DNA of 64,000 bases from Choanephora cucurbitarum (Eukaryota; Mucoromycota; Mucoromycetes; Mucorales; Choanephoraceae), in the NCBI GenBank assembly GCA_025331435.1, contig JAIWNI010000071.1, positions 78,074 to 142,073 of the forward strand, read 5' to 3'. The position numbers and the translations under genes are program-made. The notes below the pieces were generated by a model that did no database searches, had not been told where the DNA came from, and saw nothing but the letters and a program-made list of their open reading frames with translations. Below, piece after piece: positions 1 through 11,143 of this stretch; position 1 is the stretch's first letter; each line of letters starts with the position of its first letter.

Positions 1-556
1 ACAAAAAAAAAACAATTTTATACATTGAGCATGAGTGTTCGTAATTTCAAAAGACTTTCTAGTTTACATTTGTCGAATGCCATAAGGTTCTTCAGTGTAA
101 GGTGTGTATTTACTCCATTTGTTTTCTTGTGCATCGTAAATAATAGTTTGGTCAACCAATTTGGAAGTAGGCGAGAAACCTCCATTAAAAAACATGCGTC
201 TGCCATCTCCCATTTCTGTTGCCTGTGGATTTTGTCGGGGTGCGATATCGACGTTGCTTGTGATTGAACTGACAGGTTTCCAGGCTGCTTCTAGGTCAGC
301 GGATGTTTTTCCTGTTGCGTTTGTAAGATCGAGCACATTGATTGTATTGTCAAGCGTATGTTCTGTTGTGCCTGTATATCTAAATCCAAAGAAACAGAAT
401 ACCTTGCCAGTCAAATAACCACATGCTATGCTTTAGACTGTTAGAAATATCTAAAATAGTATGATCTATTACTACTCTACATAAATTGGAGCGTGCAGAA
501 GTCTGTGCCTGAGCAATGGATATTGATAGCAATAATACCAGGTTTATTAACCGCAT
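1..556 (-). CDS. Kelch-repeat secreted/membrane protein, 5' part
   Basis: Partial gene running off the left edge. Exon 1 (556-481) encodes a signal peptide: MRLINLVLLLSISIAQAQ, a short positive start, a hydrophobic core and a small-residue cleavage region. A 55-bp GT-AG intron (480-426) joins it to exon 2 (425-68), whose product has Kelch-like features: a VFCFFGF strand, NTINVLDL, a doublet before W in AAWKPV, RRMFFNGGF and NKWSKYTPY. Exon 2 appears to end at a gtaaac donor at 67-62, because reading through stops at once in mid-repeat; the rest lies outside the window. Kelch repeats form beta-propellers used for protein binding; secreted or membrane-anchored Kelch proteins are common in Mucoromycota. 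The partner is unknown. A further in-frame Met at 571 is possible but puts charge ahead of the signal peptide. Confidence 0.7.
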
Positions 557-1692
557 TGTTTTATCAAGCAAAGAAAAAGATACAGCAAGAAGAAAGAAAG
601 GCAGAGGGTCACCTTTTTCTTTTAAATAAATTATCGAGAGTAACTACAATAATTGTTAGTGCAACATAGTGTTCTCCTGCGCAGAATTTATTTTATAAGT
701 ACGCAGAATAGTGTTCATATCAAGCACAGTTCGTTACTGCTTTAGCTTTACTTGTATAAAATAGACAGAAAATGAAGCATCTTCAACCCTAATTAGTTTA
801 GTACTTAAGAATTGATTCACTTCCCTTTTCCTGACGACGAAGGCTCTTCCTTCTTGTTCCACAACTTTGTCTTACATTGATCGCAAAGTTAGATTGCACA
901 AGCAAGAAGAAATCAACAGTCAACTCCAATGCTTCTTATTTTTGACATTGTATTTTTCAATGCCCATATATGATTTCTGAGGATTCAGGTACTTACGAAG
1001 AAGAAGTACAAGTGGTAGATCAGACATACCTCTTCATTTTGCATGATGGTTGCCTATGCTCAGCAATCTGATTAGGTTAGAAATTGGTTCCTCAAGAGAC
1101 TTTGACGCAATGCAATGTTGGCATTATGCAATAGTCGCTTATTTAAGAGTGTGCATATTCTTGAGAAATACACTCTTATATTGAGTATACTCTTAAATCA
1201 AATGGTATTTTAGCGCTTGAGGCAATTTTCAAGTTGAAGGATTGCACTCTTATATCGAGCATACTCCTAAATAAAACACTCTTAAATCGAGCGACTATTG
1301 TATAAAGCTTGAATGTCAATTTGTCTCACTAATTCAGAAAAAACATTCAAGTATAAGCGTCACTAATCGCTCATTGACTTTCTTTGTTCCTTGTTTCTCT
1401 CGAGCAAGAATGGTCAAACTTTGAAAGGACTCTTGAATTCTACAAGCATAATGCGACGTTTTTAATAGATGTATGCTATTTATATCATTTATATTACGAT
1501 AACATGCTTTCATCAATAGGTAGAAGTGCTAGAAATATCCTCTTGTACATATTTGTATTTTGTGCATAATAGACTAGCTCAAGAAAAGGATTTGTTTGAT
1601 TTGAGCATGATTTGTTTTGTACTCCGATGAAGGAAACAAAAAAAAAGTCAAAATGATAAAATAAGAAAAAAAAAAACTTCTTTACGATCGCA
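557..1692. other. Divergent intergenic region with a TIR element
   Basis: Lies between the start of the Kelch gene (-) and the TFIIIC subunit gene (+), so it should hold both promoters. No convincing gene is seen; the open frames at 1334-1766 are short, of opposite strands and lack family motifs. The main structure is the TIR element at 1125-1304. Confidence 0.6.
1125..1304. mobile_element. Short TIR element (MITE), copy 1
   Basis: A roughly 180-bp element with terminal inverted repeats of about 27 bp: the left end reads TATGCAATAGTCGCTTATTT and the right end, reversed, TATACAATAGTCGCTCGATT; both continue to AAGAGTGT. It is bounded by TA on both sides (1125-1126 and 1303-1304). The inside carries two related copies of a block like CACTCTTATATTGAGTATAC. 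There is no open frame of note. The TIR and TA boundaries fit a non-autonomous Tc1/mariner-type element. Related copies lie at 34805-34907 and, inverted, at 45556-45734. Confidence 0.8.
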
Positions 1693-3812
1693 ATGGGAAG
1701 AAACAATGATATGAACTTATGGGCGCCACCTGTGCCTGGCCTCGACTTTGACATTGAAGGTCCCACAGCAGATCACCTTATAGACACCTCAGACATATAT
1801 GGACAAACAGTATATGAACATATTCACGCTTCAAAAGAAGAATGGACGATCGTGGATAAAAAGTAACTTATTGTCTATCTTGAGCTTTCGACACTAGAGC
1901 AAAAAGTTTGACCACTTTTCTTTTTCTTTTAATTTGTAAAGTGAAGCTGTACCTTATTTACCAAAAAGACAAGATCCCTTGACAGTGACAATAGGCATCG
2001 ATGACCAAAAGACAGAAAAATTACCTACTTTTGGATTTATTCGATTAGGTAAAATATATCGATACGACCATAAGAAAGTAATCCACTCAATTTGAATAGA
2101 CGAAAATTTCAAGATGAAGCGTGGGTTTGTTATCAATGCAGGCATGAGTGTTTGGGGACTTGATTTTGTACCTAAATCAACAACATGTCATGATTCTCAG
2201 ACACAATATTTAGCCATTGCTGGCTATAGAGGTTCAGTGGAAGAGCATACTGGTTTTGACGAAACACAACCTACAGGAACATACAAAAATGCCATTCAAA
2301 TCTGGAATTTGAATCTCTCAACACAATTACCTTCCAAATCACCCTTTATGGATCTATGTTTATTGCATGATTTTGGAATTATTCATGAGCTCAAGTGGTG
2401 CCCCTATGGTGCTTATCAAGAGGATGTATGTTAAAAGAAAAGAGAAACGCTATTCATCAACTTATTTTTTTTTCTTTTAGACCGTATCAGAAAACGAAAT
2501 TAACAAGCTTGGTGTTCTATCCATTGTCTGTGGTGACGGGTCTATAAGGACAGTTGTTGTTCCTCATCCTAATTATGTTCGAAAGAATATGTGTCAAGTA
2601 GATCCCTCAGAAACAGTTTATAGTAAGCAAAGATAGGATTGCATGAATTTAGACAAATGGATACTGATGTCCTTTGTGTAACAAGTGAAAATCAACCAAT
2701 CCCGATGTTCTTTCCAACTGAACACATTGAAGCCTATTAGCATGGCTTGGGGAGGACATAAGAAATTGGCCATTGGTTATGCTAATGGTAAGATCTTTCA
2801 TTACTACAAAGAAGGTACCCCTAAGCTTAAAGTATACTTATTCTTTCTTAAAGGTATTTTGATTATATGGAACATGTTTAAAGCACTTTATGATAAGAGT
2901 AGCTGTCAAGCTGAAAATTCGCGTCGTTTCATTATGATGTCTTGTCGTCCATTGGATGCTGCTATTCGATGTATTGCATGGAATGGTTTGAGAGATCCCG
3001 AACGTATCTTAATGGGTGGATATGATGGTCGTCTATTACTTTTGGATACAAATGACCCTAATGTTCCTCTTTTGATTAATAGAGCCAGAGGTAAAGACAG
3101 AAAACAATTGGAAGTTGAATACACAGTTTGTTAAAAAAAATGTCCGACCTTAGGCATTCAACCCAACTGTGGATGGCATGGCCATAGTACAATGATGCTT
3201 CATTTCGATAATGACTTCATTGGTAGAGGCTTTGGGTTCTTTGAGAACGGAAATTCTTCTGTCAATCGATATGGTGAATGTCCTGGTGTATGCTGGTCCA
3301 TAGCAACTTCTGAACATCATGGACAGGCCTCAATGAGTACAGCTATCGGATGGGTTCGCTCTTATAACATATATCAAGTTAAATTACGAAAATTGGTAAG
3401 AAAGTAGCTATTAGCTTGTTGATGAGTCTACTAATTTGTCAAAACAAAAGCATATTTATTTTCATTCTGTATACAAGCTGCATTATAATGACGAAACAGA
3501 CAATTATCGTTATCTAGATGGATTTGTGCCTCAAGTAAGATAGTGGCATAGAAGCATGAAAGAAAAACTAAATTATCTACTTGGTAGACTGTAGACGAAA
3601 GTAAAAAAATACCATCCTATGAACAATTTGGCGATACACACATGTCTATTCAAAAGGTAAACATAATCTTAGTAGTACAAGTCGATCCTAGTCTGAGTTT
3701 TTTTTAGGTTGCTTGGAACCCCAACAAACCTACTTGTGCGTTCCTTGCAAGTGGGGGTGCAGCAGGGCTCTGTCGTGTTGAATTTGAAGGAAGAGGTCCA
3801 AAATGGACATAA
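1693..3812 (+). CDS. TFIIIC WD40 subunit (GTF3C2/Sfc6-like)
   Basis: Ten exons (1693-1862, 1942-2048, 2100-2425, 2481-2622, 2686-2787, 2854-3129, 3154-3395, 3451-3534, 3588-3656, 3708-3812) join in frame to give about 540 residues. The order of motifs follows the TFIIIC beta-propeller subunit GTF3C2/Sfc6: GMSVWGLDF, YLAIAGYRG, a long insert, AIQIWNLN, HDFGIIHELKWCPYGAY, GVLSIVCGDGSIRTVVVPHP, MAWGGHKKLAIGYANGILIIW and late WD-type repeats ending VAWNPNK. TFIIIC binds the A and B boxes of tRNA genes and recruits TFIIIB and RNA polymerase III in the nucleus. The sixth donor (gttaaa, 3130) was chosen because it alone keeps the frame. Introns are 24-79 bp; the shortest (3130-3153) is unusually small and deserves RNA evidence. 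Another WD40 role is possible but less likely. Confidence 0.75.
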
Positions 3813-4021
3813 AGCTTTTCTATACTCTAAAAGGATAATGTTACTATTTTTCTTTCTTTCTATTTTAAGCAAGTTACAAGGCTACTGATTGGGTTCCTTT
3901 GTAGAAGTCGGTATTTTATTTTGTCGCATTTATGTTAATTCGAAAAAAAAACTATCCCTTTTTTTCTCTCTTTTTTTCTCTTTTATTTGTCTAAACACTT
4001 CGTTGTCTTATAAGTAACAGG

Positions 4022-4749
4022 ATGACAGCTATTGATACATCTGTTCATTGTCAGCCTAAAGATAATCAAACTTATAAACAGCATGATTGTCAGGATCATT
4101 TGGCAGATCAGGAGAATAGCATCAAACTGATAAGCGAGCTTCGCCAATCAGACGAATGGCACGAAGTAGTTGCTTATGAACATCTATCAGATTCTGCAAG
4201 ATCGCATTCATTAACTGCCACTACCTTAAGAGGCCAAAATATGATTGCTAGACGGCCTGTCAAATTCTTTAATCAGGACAAGACAGTCTGTATTATGGTT
4301 TTACATTTTGGCACCCATTTGTAAGCGAACAAACAACCCTTTCGAAAGGTATACTGAATCTGTCTCAATTCATAGATGTGGTCATGATGGTATTATTCAT
4401 GGTGGTTTAGCAGCCACAGTTTTAGATGAGATGTTGGCTTATGTTGTAAGTTTGTTATAAAGTGTAAATTAGAGAAAAGGGAACCGATAGCTGAACTTTT
4501 TCTTAAAAAAAGACTATTCCTAGTTTACCTGGTCATACTGGGTTTACTGCCAACTTAAATGTAGACTACCGTAAGCCAATCTTATCTGATCAATGGGTTA
4601 TTGTTCGTGGTGAACTAGAAAGATTAGAAGGCAGAAAGGCCTGGGGAAAAGCCCGTATTGAGACAATAGACGATGTGCCTGTAGTATTGACAGAAGCTAC
4701 TGCTCTATATATCAGTCCACGCACACAAGGTCCAGTAACAAAGTTTTGA
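4022..4749 (+). CDS. Hotdog-fold thioesterase (PaaI/THEM4-like)
   Basis: Three exons (4022-4320, 4376-4445, 4513-4749) give about 201 residues. After a polar N-terminal region of about 80 residues comes a hotdog domain: CGHDGIIHGGLAATVLDEM is the signature helix region of the PaaI/4HBT group (H-G-G followed by an acidic residue in DEM), followed by GFTANLNVDYRKPI and a V..EA.ALYI strand near the C-terminus. The family hydrolyses acyl-CoA thioesters; the substrate cannot be told from sequence. The N-terminus is not a clear mitochondrial presequence. The start is preceded by a pyrimidine-rich stretch and is the first ATG after it. It lies head-to-tail about 210 bp after the TFIIIC gene. Confidence 0.75.
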
Positions 4750-4925
4750 TTGATAGGCTGATATTTGAAAGAAGAAAACAAACTCAAGTTAGAGAATATT
4801 TCCTTAGAAAGATGACTTGTAAAGAGTCAAAACATCATTTCTCCTTTTTTTTTGTATGTGATAAATTGTACACTATAAAGAACTATTTTTTCTTTCTGTT
4901 CCTTTTTTTTTTGAAATCGAATGCC

Positions 4926-5888
4926 ATGAATGAACCTGAAACACCTATCACAATAAGTGATATACCTCCCAGAAGTACACCAGAGATAATATCACAGTCA
5001 ACTCGAACCTTGCAAAGAGCAGGAGGTAACCAAATGACACTAAAAAGCAAAAAGAAGTATCTAATGTTTTGATCATAGAGATTAGCTCAACGGTATACAT
5101 TAGTGTTTAATGGAAGGTAAAAGAAGAACTAACCTTTTCTTTTTTCTTCTTAAATAAAAAAGACCACACAAACAAGTTCATTTAGTTCAACACGTAGTCG
5201 TCAATCCTTCATCGAAGATTGGTTAAAGAAAACAAATGCCAGTCAGAGATTAGTAGATGTTTGCCCTGAAGTACCTGACGATATACCTTCTTTACCACCA
5301 TGGGCAACACCTTGTATAAAGAAGCCCATCAAACCAGTCGCACCATTAAACAACACAGAAGATGATAGCCGTTCTGCTTCACATAGTGTATCCTCTTCAT
5401 CTAAAGATAGCATTGATCAGGCACTCTATCAACCTCATGCTGCACCTTACATAGACCAAGATTTCAAAGACGATGCTTCTCATGACACACTGCCCTACAA
5501 TTCAGATCAATATTCTGAAGACAGCAAAACAGAACCTCTGTATGAAGGTTCAGCCAACTACTCACTCTCAGACGATTTACCAGACTCTCAAAGCCCTATT
5601 CACCAACAGGAGATCGATACCACTGCTACTAATTCATACCATACAGCAATCACTCAACCTGTATTGTCTGACACTGAAATCATAGTGAATCAGAGCGATG
5701 GTCACAGTAGCACTGCTTCTGTTCACTCTTTAACTAACCTAGAACCTGAAGACGATCTGTATGAATTAGATGAACTATCAGCACAAGATTTCTTGGCTAT
5801 TGAAGATGCCGCTTTGCGACTACAAAAAAGAAAAGCTTCTTCTCCGATAACCGAGCAACAACCTCCCGAAAAGAAACAACAATTATGA
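4926..5888 (+). CDS. Unrecognised acidic, Ser/Thr-rich protein
   Basis: Not recognised. Exon 1 (4926-5027) starts MNEPETPITISDIPPRSTPE. The main exon (5163-5888) encodes about 240 residues rich in Ser, Thr, Asp, Glu and Pro, with one more ordered stretch, RQSFIEDWLKKTNASQRL, followed by PDDIPSLPPWATPC. It ends with QKRKASSPITEQQPPEKKQQ, which looks like a basic nuclear-localisation-type tail. The middle is uncertain: a small exon near 5087-5103 (encoding AQRYTL) gives a continuous frame between two short introns, but its donor (gtgttt) is weak; a single intron 5028-5162 would break the frame. Composition suggests an intrinsically disordered, probably nuclear protein. No function is proposed. 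Confidence 0.6.
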
Positions 5889-6327
5889 TTAAAAATCAAA
5901 GACAAGTAAGAGACCTTCATTGACTGTTAAACAAGCCAACCATATATTTCTCTCGCTTTCTTTTTTTTTGTACCAACTAGCTTGTTACATTGACATTGCA
6001 TCTATATACCCTTTCTCGCACTCTAAATCGTCTTCCTTTTTTCTTCGTTCTTTTTCATGCTTTGTACGCTTGTTATTTGTGTGTCTAGCATAAATCACAT
6101 GAAATACATATGGTTTCTCGGTTTATTCTAATATACTTAAATAAACAAATCATTTAATAGTCTAAAATACAGTTTCAATATTTATTGTCAAACAGAAACA
6201 GATGAAAAGAGAGAAAGTCAACAAAAAACATGAATGGTATAATAACAATAAATAGTACACGTCATCAAGATGTGTTGCGATAGAATCAAGCGGAAGACAT
6301 TGCATCCTATGAAATATACATATGCTT
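5889..6327. other. Convergent 3' intergenic region
   Basis: Separates the ends of two convergent genes. It is AT-rich with T-runs and AATAAA-like strings (for example near 6138), consistent with 3' untranslated and polyadenylation sequence from both sides. Nothing else is seen. Confidence 0.5.
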
Positions 6328-7403
6328 TCAAATAGGTTGAAAATGACTACTCAAATGATGAAGCGCCAGATTGGCTTGAATTTCATTTGGATATATATCA
6401 ATGTCAGCTATATTTTAGTAAAAATGAATGATGAGTTAGACATGTTACTATGATCAGTATAGAGTTTACTTACAGCAGAAACTGTTAAGTAAGACTTGAT
6501 GTGTTGATCCGTTAGATTGAAGAAAGTATTGCTTATCTTTAGTGATTTGGTAAGAGACTGATAAGGAAAATGATTGAGCTACATTACTTTGTAAAGAGAT
6601 AGTACTATGCTTACAGTGATAGGGAGAAGTTTGGTATTCAGTCTCTTCTTCATTTGTGCTACTAATGTTATCTTCATCATCTGTTCTTGGACTTGAAAGG
6701 CTCTGTCTTGATATATCATCCATGCTGCCAGAAGATGCCATTGGTTGTGTTGAGTTCATCAAGCCAGGCACAGGCCAAGGATAGACAGGATTCATGCCAG
6801 CATAGACGCTTTCTGCAGTAACATGAGAAGCAGTTGAGTTTGAGTTAGATGTAAGGGATGTAGACGAAGAGTTGCTGTCTTGTTGGTACTGCATCAACTG
6901 AGCCAGCAGTTGCTTGTTTTCCCTTTGAAGATGGATAATTTGGGATCGGTATCGTTCTTCCCTTGAAATGCCTTGTTTAACCCAATCCAATGCTTTTTCA
7001 ACAATCTGACTCTTTGAAGGTCTCCGGTAGCTCATCAGATTAGGCAGCGCTTGTGCAAGTGCTTGAAACTTAGCGTTCAGTGTCTCTCGACGGGCACGTT
7101 CGATAGCATTATGCTCAGCTCGTCGTTCTTCTTGACTTAGTGGCCTGATGAAATAAGAAGATGAGCATGAAGTTATAACTATGCAGGGTACGATCAGCCT
7201 TACTTTTTCATATTACTTTCTCTTGTCAACTCAGCATCATTACAATGAGATGAATTTGAACGGGTGTTTCTTAGGGTTAAATCTGTGAGATTTGCGTTTG
7301 TGAATGGGAATGGATCGAAACTGGTCATTGAATGTTCAGGGTTTGCAAATTGAGTCATAGTTGTTCTTTGATGACCATATAAGCCTCTTTGAGCAGGATA
7401 CAT
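6328..7403 (-). CDS. bHLH transcription factor
   Basis: Three exons (7403-7204, 7144-6474, 6407-6328) give about 316 residues. The bHLH domain starts right after the first intron: basic region RRAEHNAIERARRETLNAKF, helix 1, a loop with YRRPSKSQ, and helix 2 IVEKALDWVKQ, extended by a heptad-like stretch REERYRSQIIHLQRENKQL that could be a short zipper. The basic region keeps His, Glu and the last Arg of the H-x3-E-R-x-R-R pattern, which in this family predicts dimer binding to CACGTG-type E-boxes. The rest is Ser/Asn/Thr-rich and probably disordered. The last exon adds a short tail and is needed, since an earlier donor (gtaagt, 6473) is strong. Target genes are unknown; it is the only gene on this strand for about 2 kb upstream. 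Confidence 0.85.
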
Positions 7404-9350
7404 AAATAATAGCGTAAGTTTGTTGAGAGAGAGAAAGAGAAAGAAGAGAATACGATGAAATATTGGCTATCTTTATATAGGTAGATCTTGACAAGAAGGT
7501 GTCATGTAATAGCTATTTTAGATAAACAACCGATATTTTATAACGGCGACTAAATCAAGAAGTGGATATTTTTTAAGGATTTTTATTCTTTGAACTTCTA
7601 AACAATTTTAGTTTATTAACTCTTTGTGTTGCCATAATCCTCTTTTTCCTACTTTGTCACTACTAATAAAGAGGTCTTTATTAGTCTTTTTTCTTTTTAG
7701 TCATTTTGTATTTCTTTCCAGTGTGGCTCACATAATGCCTTGAAGAGAATGAAACAAATCCTGGAGTTTGATGTAGAAAGAGAGAATATGGGGTTGTGTC
7801 AAACTAGAAAAAAATTATTTCCCTAAAGGAACGCACAGACACACAACGTATCCTTTTTGAGAATTCTATGTCACACATGCACTCATCCTGTCTCTTTCTT
7901 CAAAATTATTCAGGACCTATCATTTGGGTTGATGGAGAGATACTATAGTAACCTGTTTCAAATAAATAGCCTTAAAAAGAAGCATAACAAAATACGATAT
8001 CTGCCAAGCCATGAATATACCTTGTTTTTCTTCTCTTTCTCTCTCTCTCTTTTTCTGCAGATCAAGGGAAACCGATGATGATTAATTCTTTGATAATTTA
8101 AACAATAACATGATTTAATCATTGTGTATGTGACATACAAAGGGCCTGTGGCAATCCCTTTTCTTTTTTTGGGTTTATTTGTGTGTACCCATTGAAATTG
8201 GGGAGGTTTCCAAGAACTCGTTGTGTCCCTTAGGAAGCGGGAAAACAAGTCATTCTGTCAAATAAACCAAAAATGTATATATATAGAGAGAGAATTGACA
8301 TGACGACATTTTCTGGGTTGACAAGCCCTTCTTTTGGTTTATAAATAGTTATTTTGATTCATCATTTGTTGTCTGACACATATTTGCACCTCTCTCTATT
8401 GGTCTATCGTTTCATTATCAATAGGGCTTTACGAGGTACACAACAAGTAACTTACTAATCTTGCTTTACATAGAAAGAATTAATGCATTGTTCTGAAACG
8501 GGTATCACAAGTGACGATTCTTTCAAGAATTGAAATGTTTCAAACTGTTGATCACTTCTAAAGAATTTCAGAAGTTATGTGGAGAACATTCAATTCTAGC
8601 CTCCCTTTTAACCTGCAGCAAATTTATGTTTGAAGATATTTTATTTGAATAAGACTTGACTTTTTTCTTGTCTCTATGCTACAAATCGCTTACTTATCAG
8701 AAGACAAGAGATACATACCCTCTCTTTCTCCTTTTTTCCTTTCTCCAGAACCTTTTGTTTCTTCAATATGTGCTACCAAAATATAAAGGAATTGCCGAGC
8801 CAGATGACAGACTGAAACACGTATCTATCCTTTAATGGCAATTACAGTTGTGTTTAATTGGCTTTTTGTAACTTATGTGATTTCCGTGGATATATAACCT
8901 TCTTACGGTATGTCTTATAATCTTACACATGTGTTCGGCTTGGTCGGATCTCAATAACAATTAATAAGCAACGGGGATCCTTTTGCCCTGTTCCGGCATA
9001 ATAGCTTGAGTTATGCCACAGACATTTGCAAAGAATAGAGTTCCCATAGAATACGCATAATTGTATCTCATATAGCCGCTACTTTGGTTGTATATTTTAT
9101 TAAACAAAAAAAAAACTTCTTTTTTGTTCTTTTTTTAAAAGTGATTTACCGCTATTTCAAAATAGGTTTCCTTTATTGTGGATTATGATTCAAGTGTTGA
9201 AATACATATATGCAAACACAAGAGAGAAACAAAGTGGCAGAGAAATGAGAGATGATAATGATGTGTGTGTGTGTGTGTGTGGGAATCCAATCATACAAAT
9301 TAAAATAAATAATACAGCTTTTCTTTTTTTGTCGCTTTTGTTCCTGCTTA
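7404..9350. other. Long intergenic region
   Basis: Lies upstream of the bHLH gene and downstream of the PFK-2 gene (both -). It contains CT-rich and T-rich tracts, a short AT/AG repeat at about 8276-8295 and a GT microsatellite at 9262-9281. No coding region, tRNA or mobile element is recognised. Its size suggests a large regulatory region for the bHLH gene. Confidence 0.5.
9262..9281. repeat. (GT)n microsatellite
   Basis: About ten GT dinucleotides in a row in intergenic DNA just beyond the 3' end of the PFK-2/FBPase-2 gene. Confidence 0.95.
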
Positions 9351-11143
9351 TCAACAAGGGGTTACACTAATAGGTGCAATAGGCAATATAGGCTTATTGG
9401 AATCTGCTATCTCTCCACTAGCCCCTTCAGCTAAGGCTGGAACTGTGCTGACAAACTTATCGTTGGTCAATCTTCTGCCCATTTGTCCTTTAGGTCTAAA
9501 TGTATCTACTGCTCCAACATCAACTAAACGAAAAAGAAAGGGTCAATTGATGGTAGCTCTCATTTGACAGGTAAGCTTACTTTTATATAATTTCTCTTCA
9601 CAAGAAAAGGCTTTTGGCTTCAACTCAATGATGGTATGAAGTGGAATACGTGCATACGGTAACTCTTCATGACTAAGTCCCATGAAATAAGCATACATAC
9701 AACGAATAGTGGCCTGGTGAGAGATGATGAGGATATTCTCATGTCTCTCTAGATCCATAATAACAGGCTCCAGCCTCAACACTAAGTCTCTATAGCTCTA
9801 TATAATTCATCCTGAATAAGCTCTTTTCTTTTTAAGGTTGTTGAGAACAACTTACTTCCCCACCTCTATATCGGTAGTTAAACTTATCTTCGTCACGTCT
9901 AGCAAAATCATCCGGGTATTTAGCCTATAATTAAAAAAATTTTAGACTATTTGAGGTTGAACACTAAAAAAAGGATAAACTTTACTGCAATTTCATCATA
10001 GGTCATTCCATCACAAACACCTGTATCTAGTTCATCCAAAGCTTTCCATTGTTTCTTTGGGAATGGAAGATGTCTAGCAGTCTGAATAGTACGAGTCATA
10101 GAAGATGTCCAGACTGTCAGTGGTCGATCACCAATGTTCTCTCTTACTAATTCTGGTAATTTTAATGCATATTGTTCTCCCCGAGGTGACAGGCCTGCGT
10201 CACCACCAATTCTGTCTTCTAAATTAAACATTGATTCACCATGCTATTCAAAAGTTAAATAACTCTATTGCGCCCAAAGATCAAAGAAACTTACTCTACT
10301 GAACCAAATACGTTTAGGACGCGTATGTAAATTCATAAGGTAATATACAATTCTACTTTCCAAATAACCACGAATCATATTGATAATATATTGACTGCCT
10401 ACATTGATCAGCTTGATGTAGGTAAGCTCTTGTTCTGTGACAGTCTCATAGGCTGCTTCATAATGACGAATACGCTGCATGAAGTCATCCGTAGCCTCTT
10501 CGGGGTCGCGATCACAATAGTCAGGAGAAGACAGCTTGACATCCTTGATATTGGACATAATTAGATCCTCATCATCGCAAATAGACTCGATAAATAACAC
10601 TTGAATGTCGCGCGATGTCAACTCTTGATTGATCCAGGCTCTTCCTTGTTTTGTTGAGTTGGTGGCATCCAGAATAGCTACAGTTCCATTCTCTTTCTCG
10701 AACCAACGAATCATATCACCAAGTGCCATAGAAGCTGCTTGATGTCTTACTTTCATCGCTTCAGTATTGTGGGTATCAAAGAATGTATGTGGCATATTGA
10801 GGCCAGCCAGTTTTCTACGGTAGCTGCTTACAGTAAATATTTGGGTCTTGATACCCAACCAAGTCAAATAACGACACACTAAAATAAAGTTTGAGCATAG
10901 GTCATTGAAGAAGACATAAACCTTGATCTTACCTTTACAAGAAATATAAGTCTTTCCTCGTGCCGGTAATCCTACCATCTATGTGTACATATGCTATTTA
11001 GCATAGATTGTTTAACCAAATGATTGGATATTCTTACCACACAGGCAATACGCAAATCCTCTAGTTAAGCAAATAAGATGAAATCAGTTGAATGAAACGA
11101 CCAAAGACAACAACAGTTTGCTCTTACTTTGTAAAGTGCTCAT
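9351..11143 (-). CDS. 6-phosphofructo-2-kinase/fructose-2,6-bisphosphatase
   Basis: A multi-exon gene of about 460 residues. It starts MSTLQKDLRIACVMVGLPARGKTY spread over three small exons (start at 11143), with the kinase P-loop GLPARGKT. The kinase half continues with RYLTWLG, FTVSSYRRKLAG, the long core to TRPKRIWFSR, and an intron lies exactly between the Arg and His of the phosphatase motif RHGES. The phosphatase half has HGESMFNLEDRIGGD, a TSSMTRTIQTARHL block and ISHQATIRCMYAY with the second catalytic His. It makes and breaks down fructose-2,6-bisphosphate, the regulator of phosphofructokinase-1 and fructose-1,6-bisphosphatase in the cytosol. Both active sites look intact, unlike yeast forms that specialise in one. 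The kinase starts only about 13 residues from the N-terminus, so the long regulatory N-terminal extension of yeast enzymes is absent. Confidence 0.92.
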
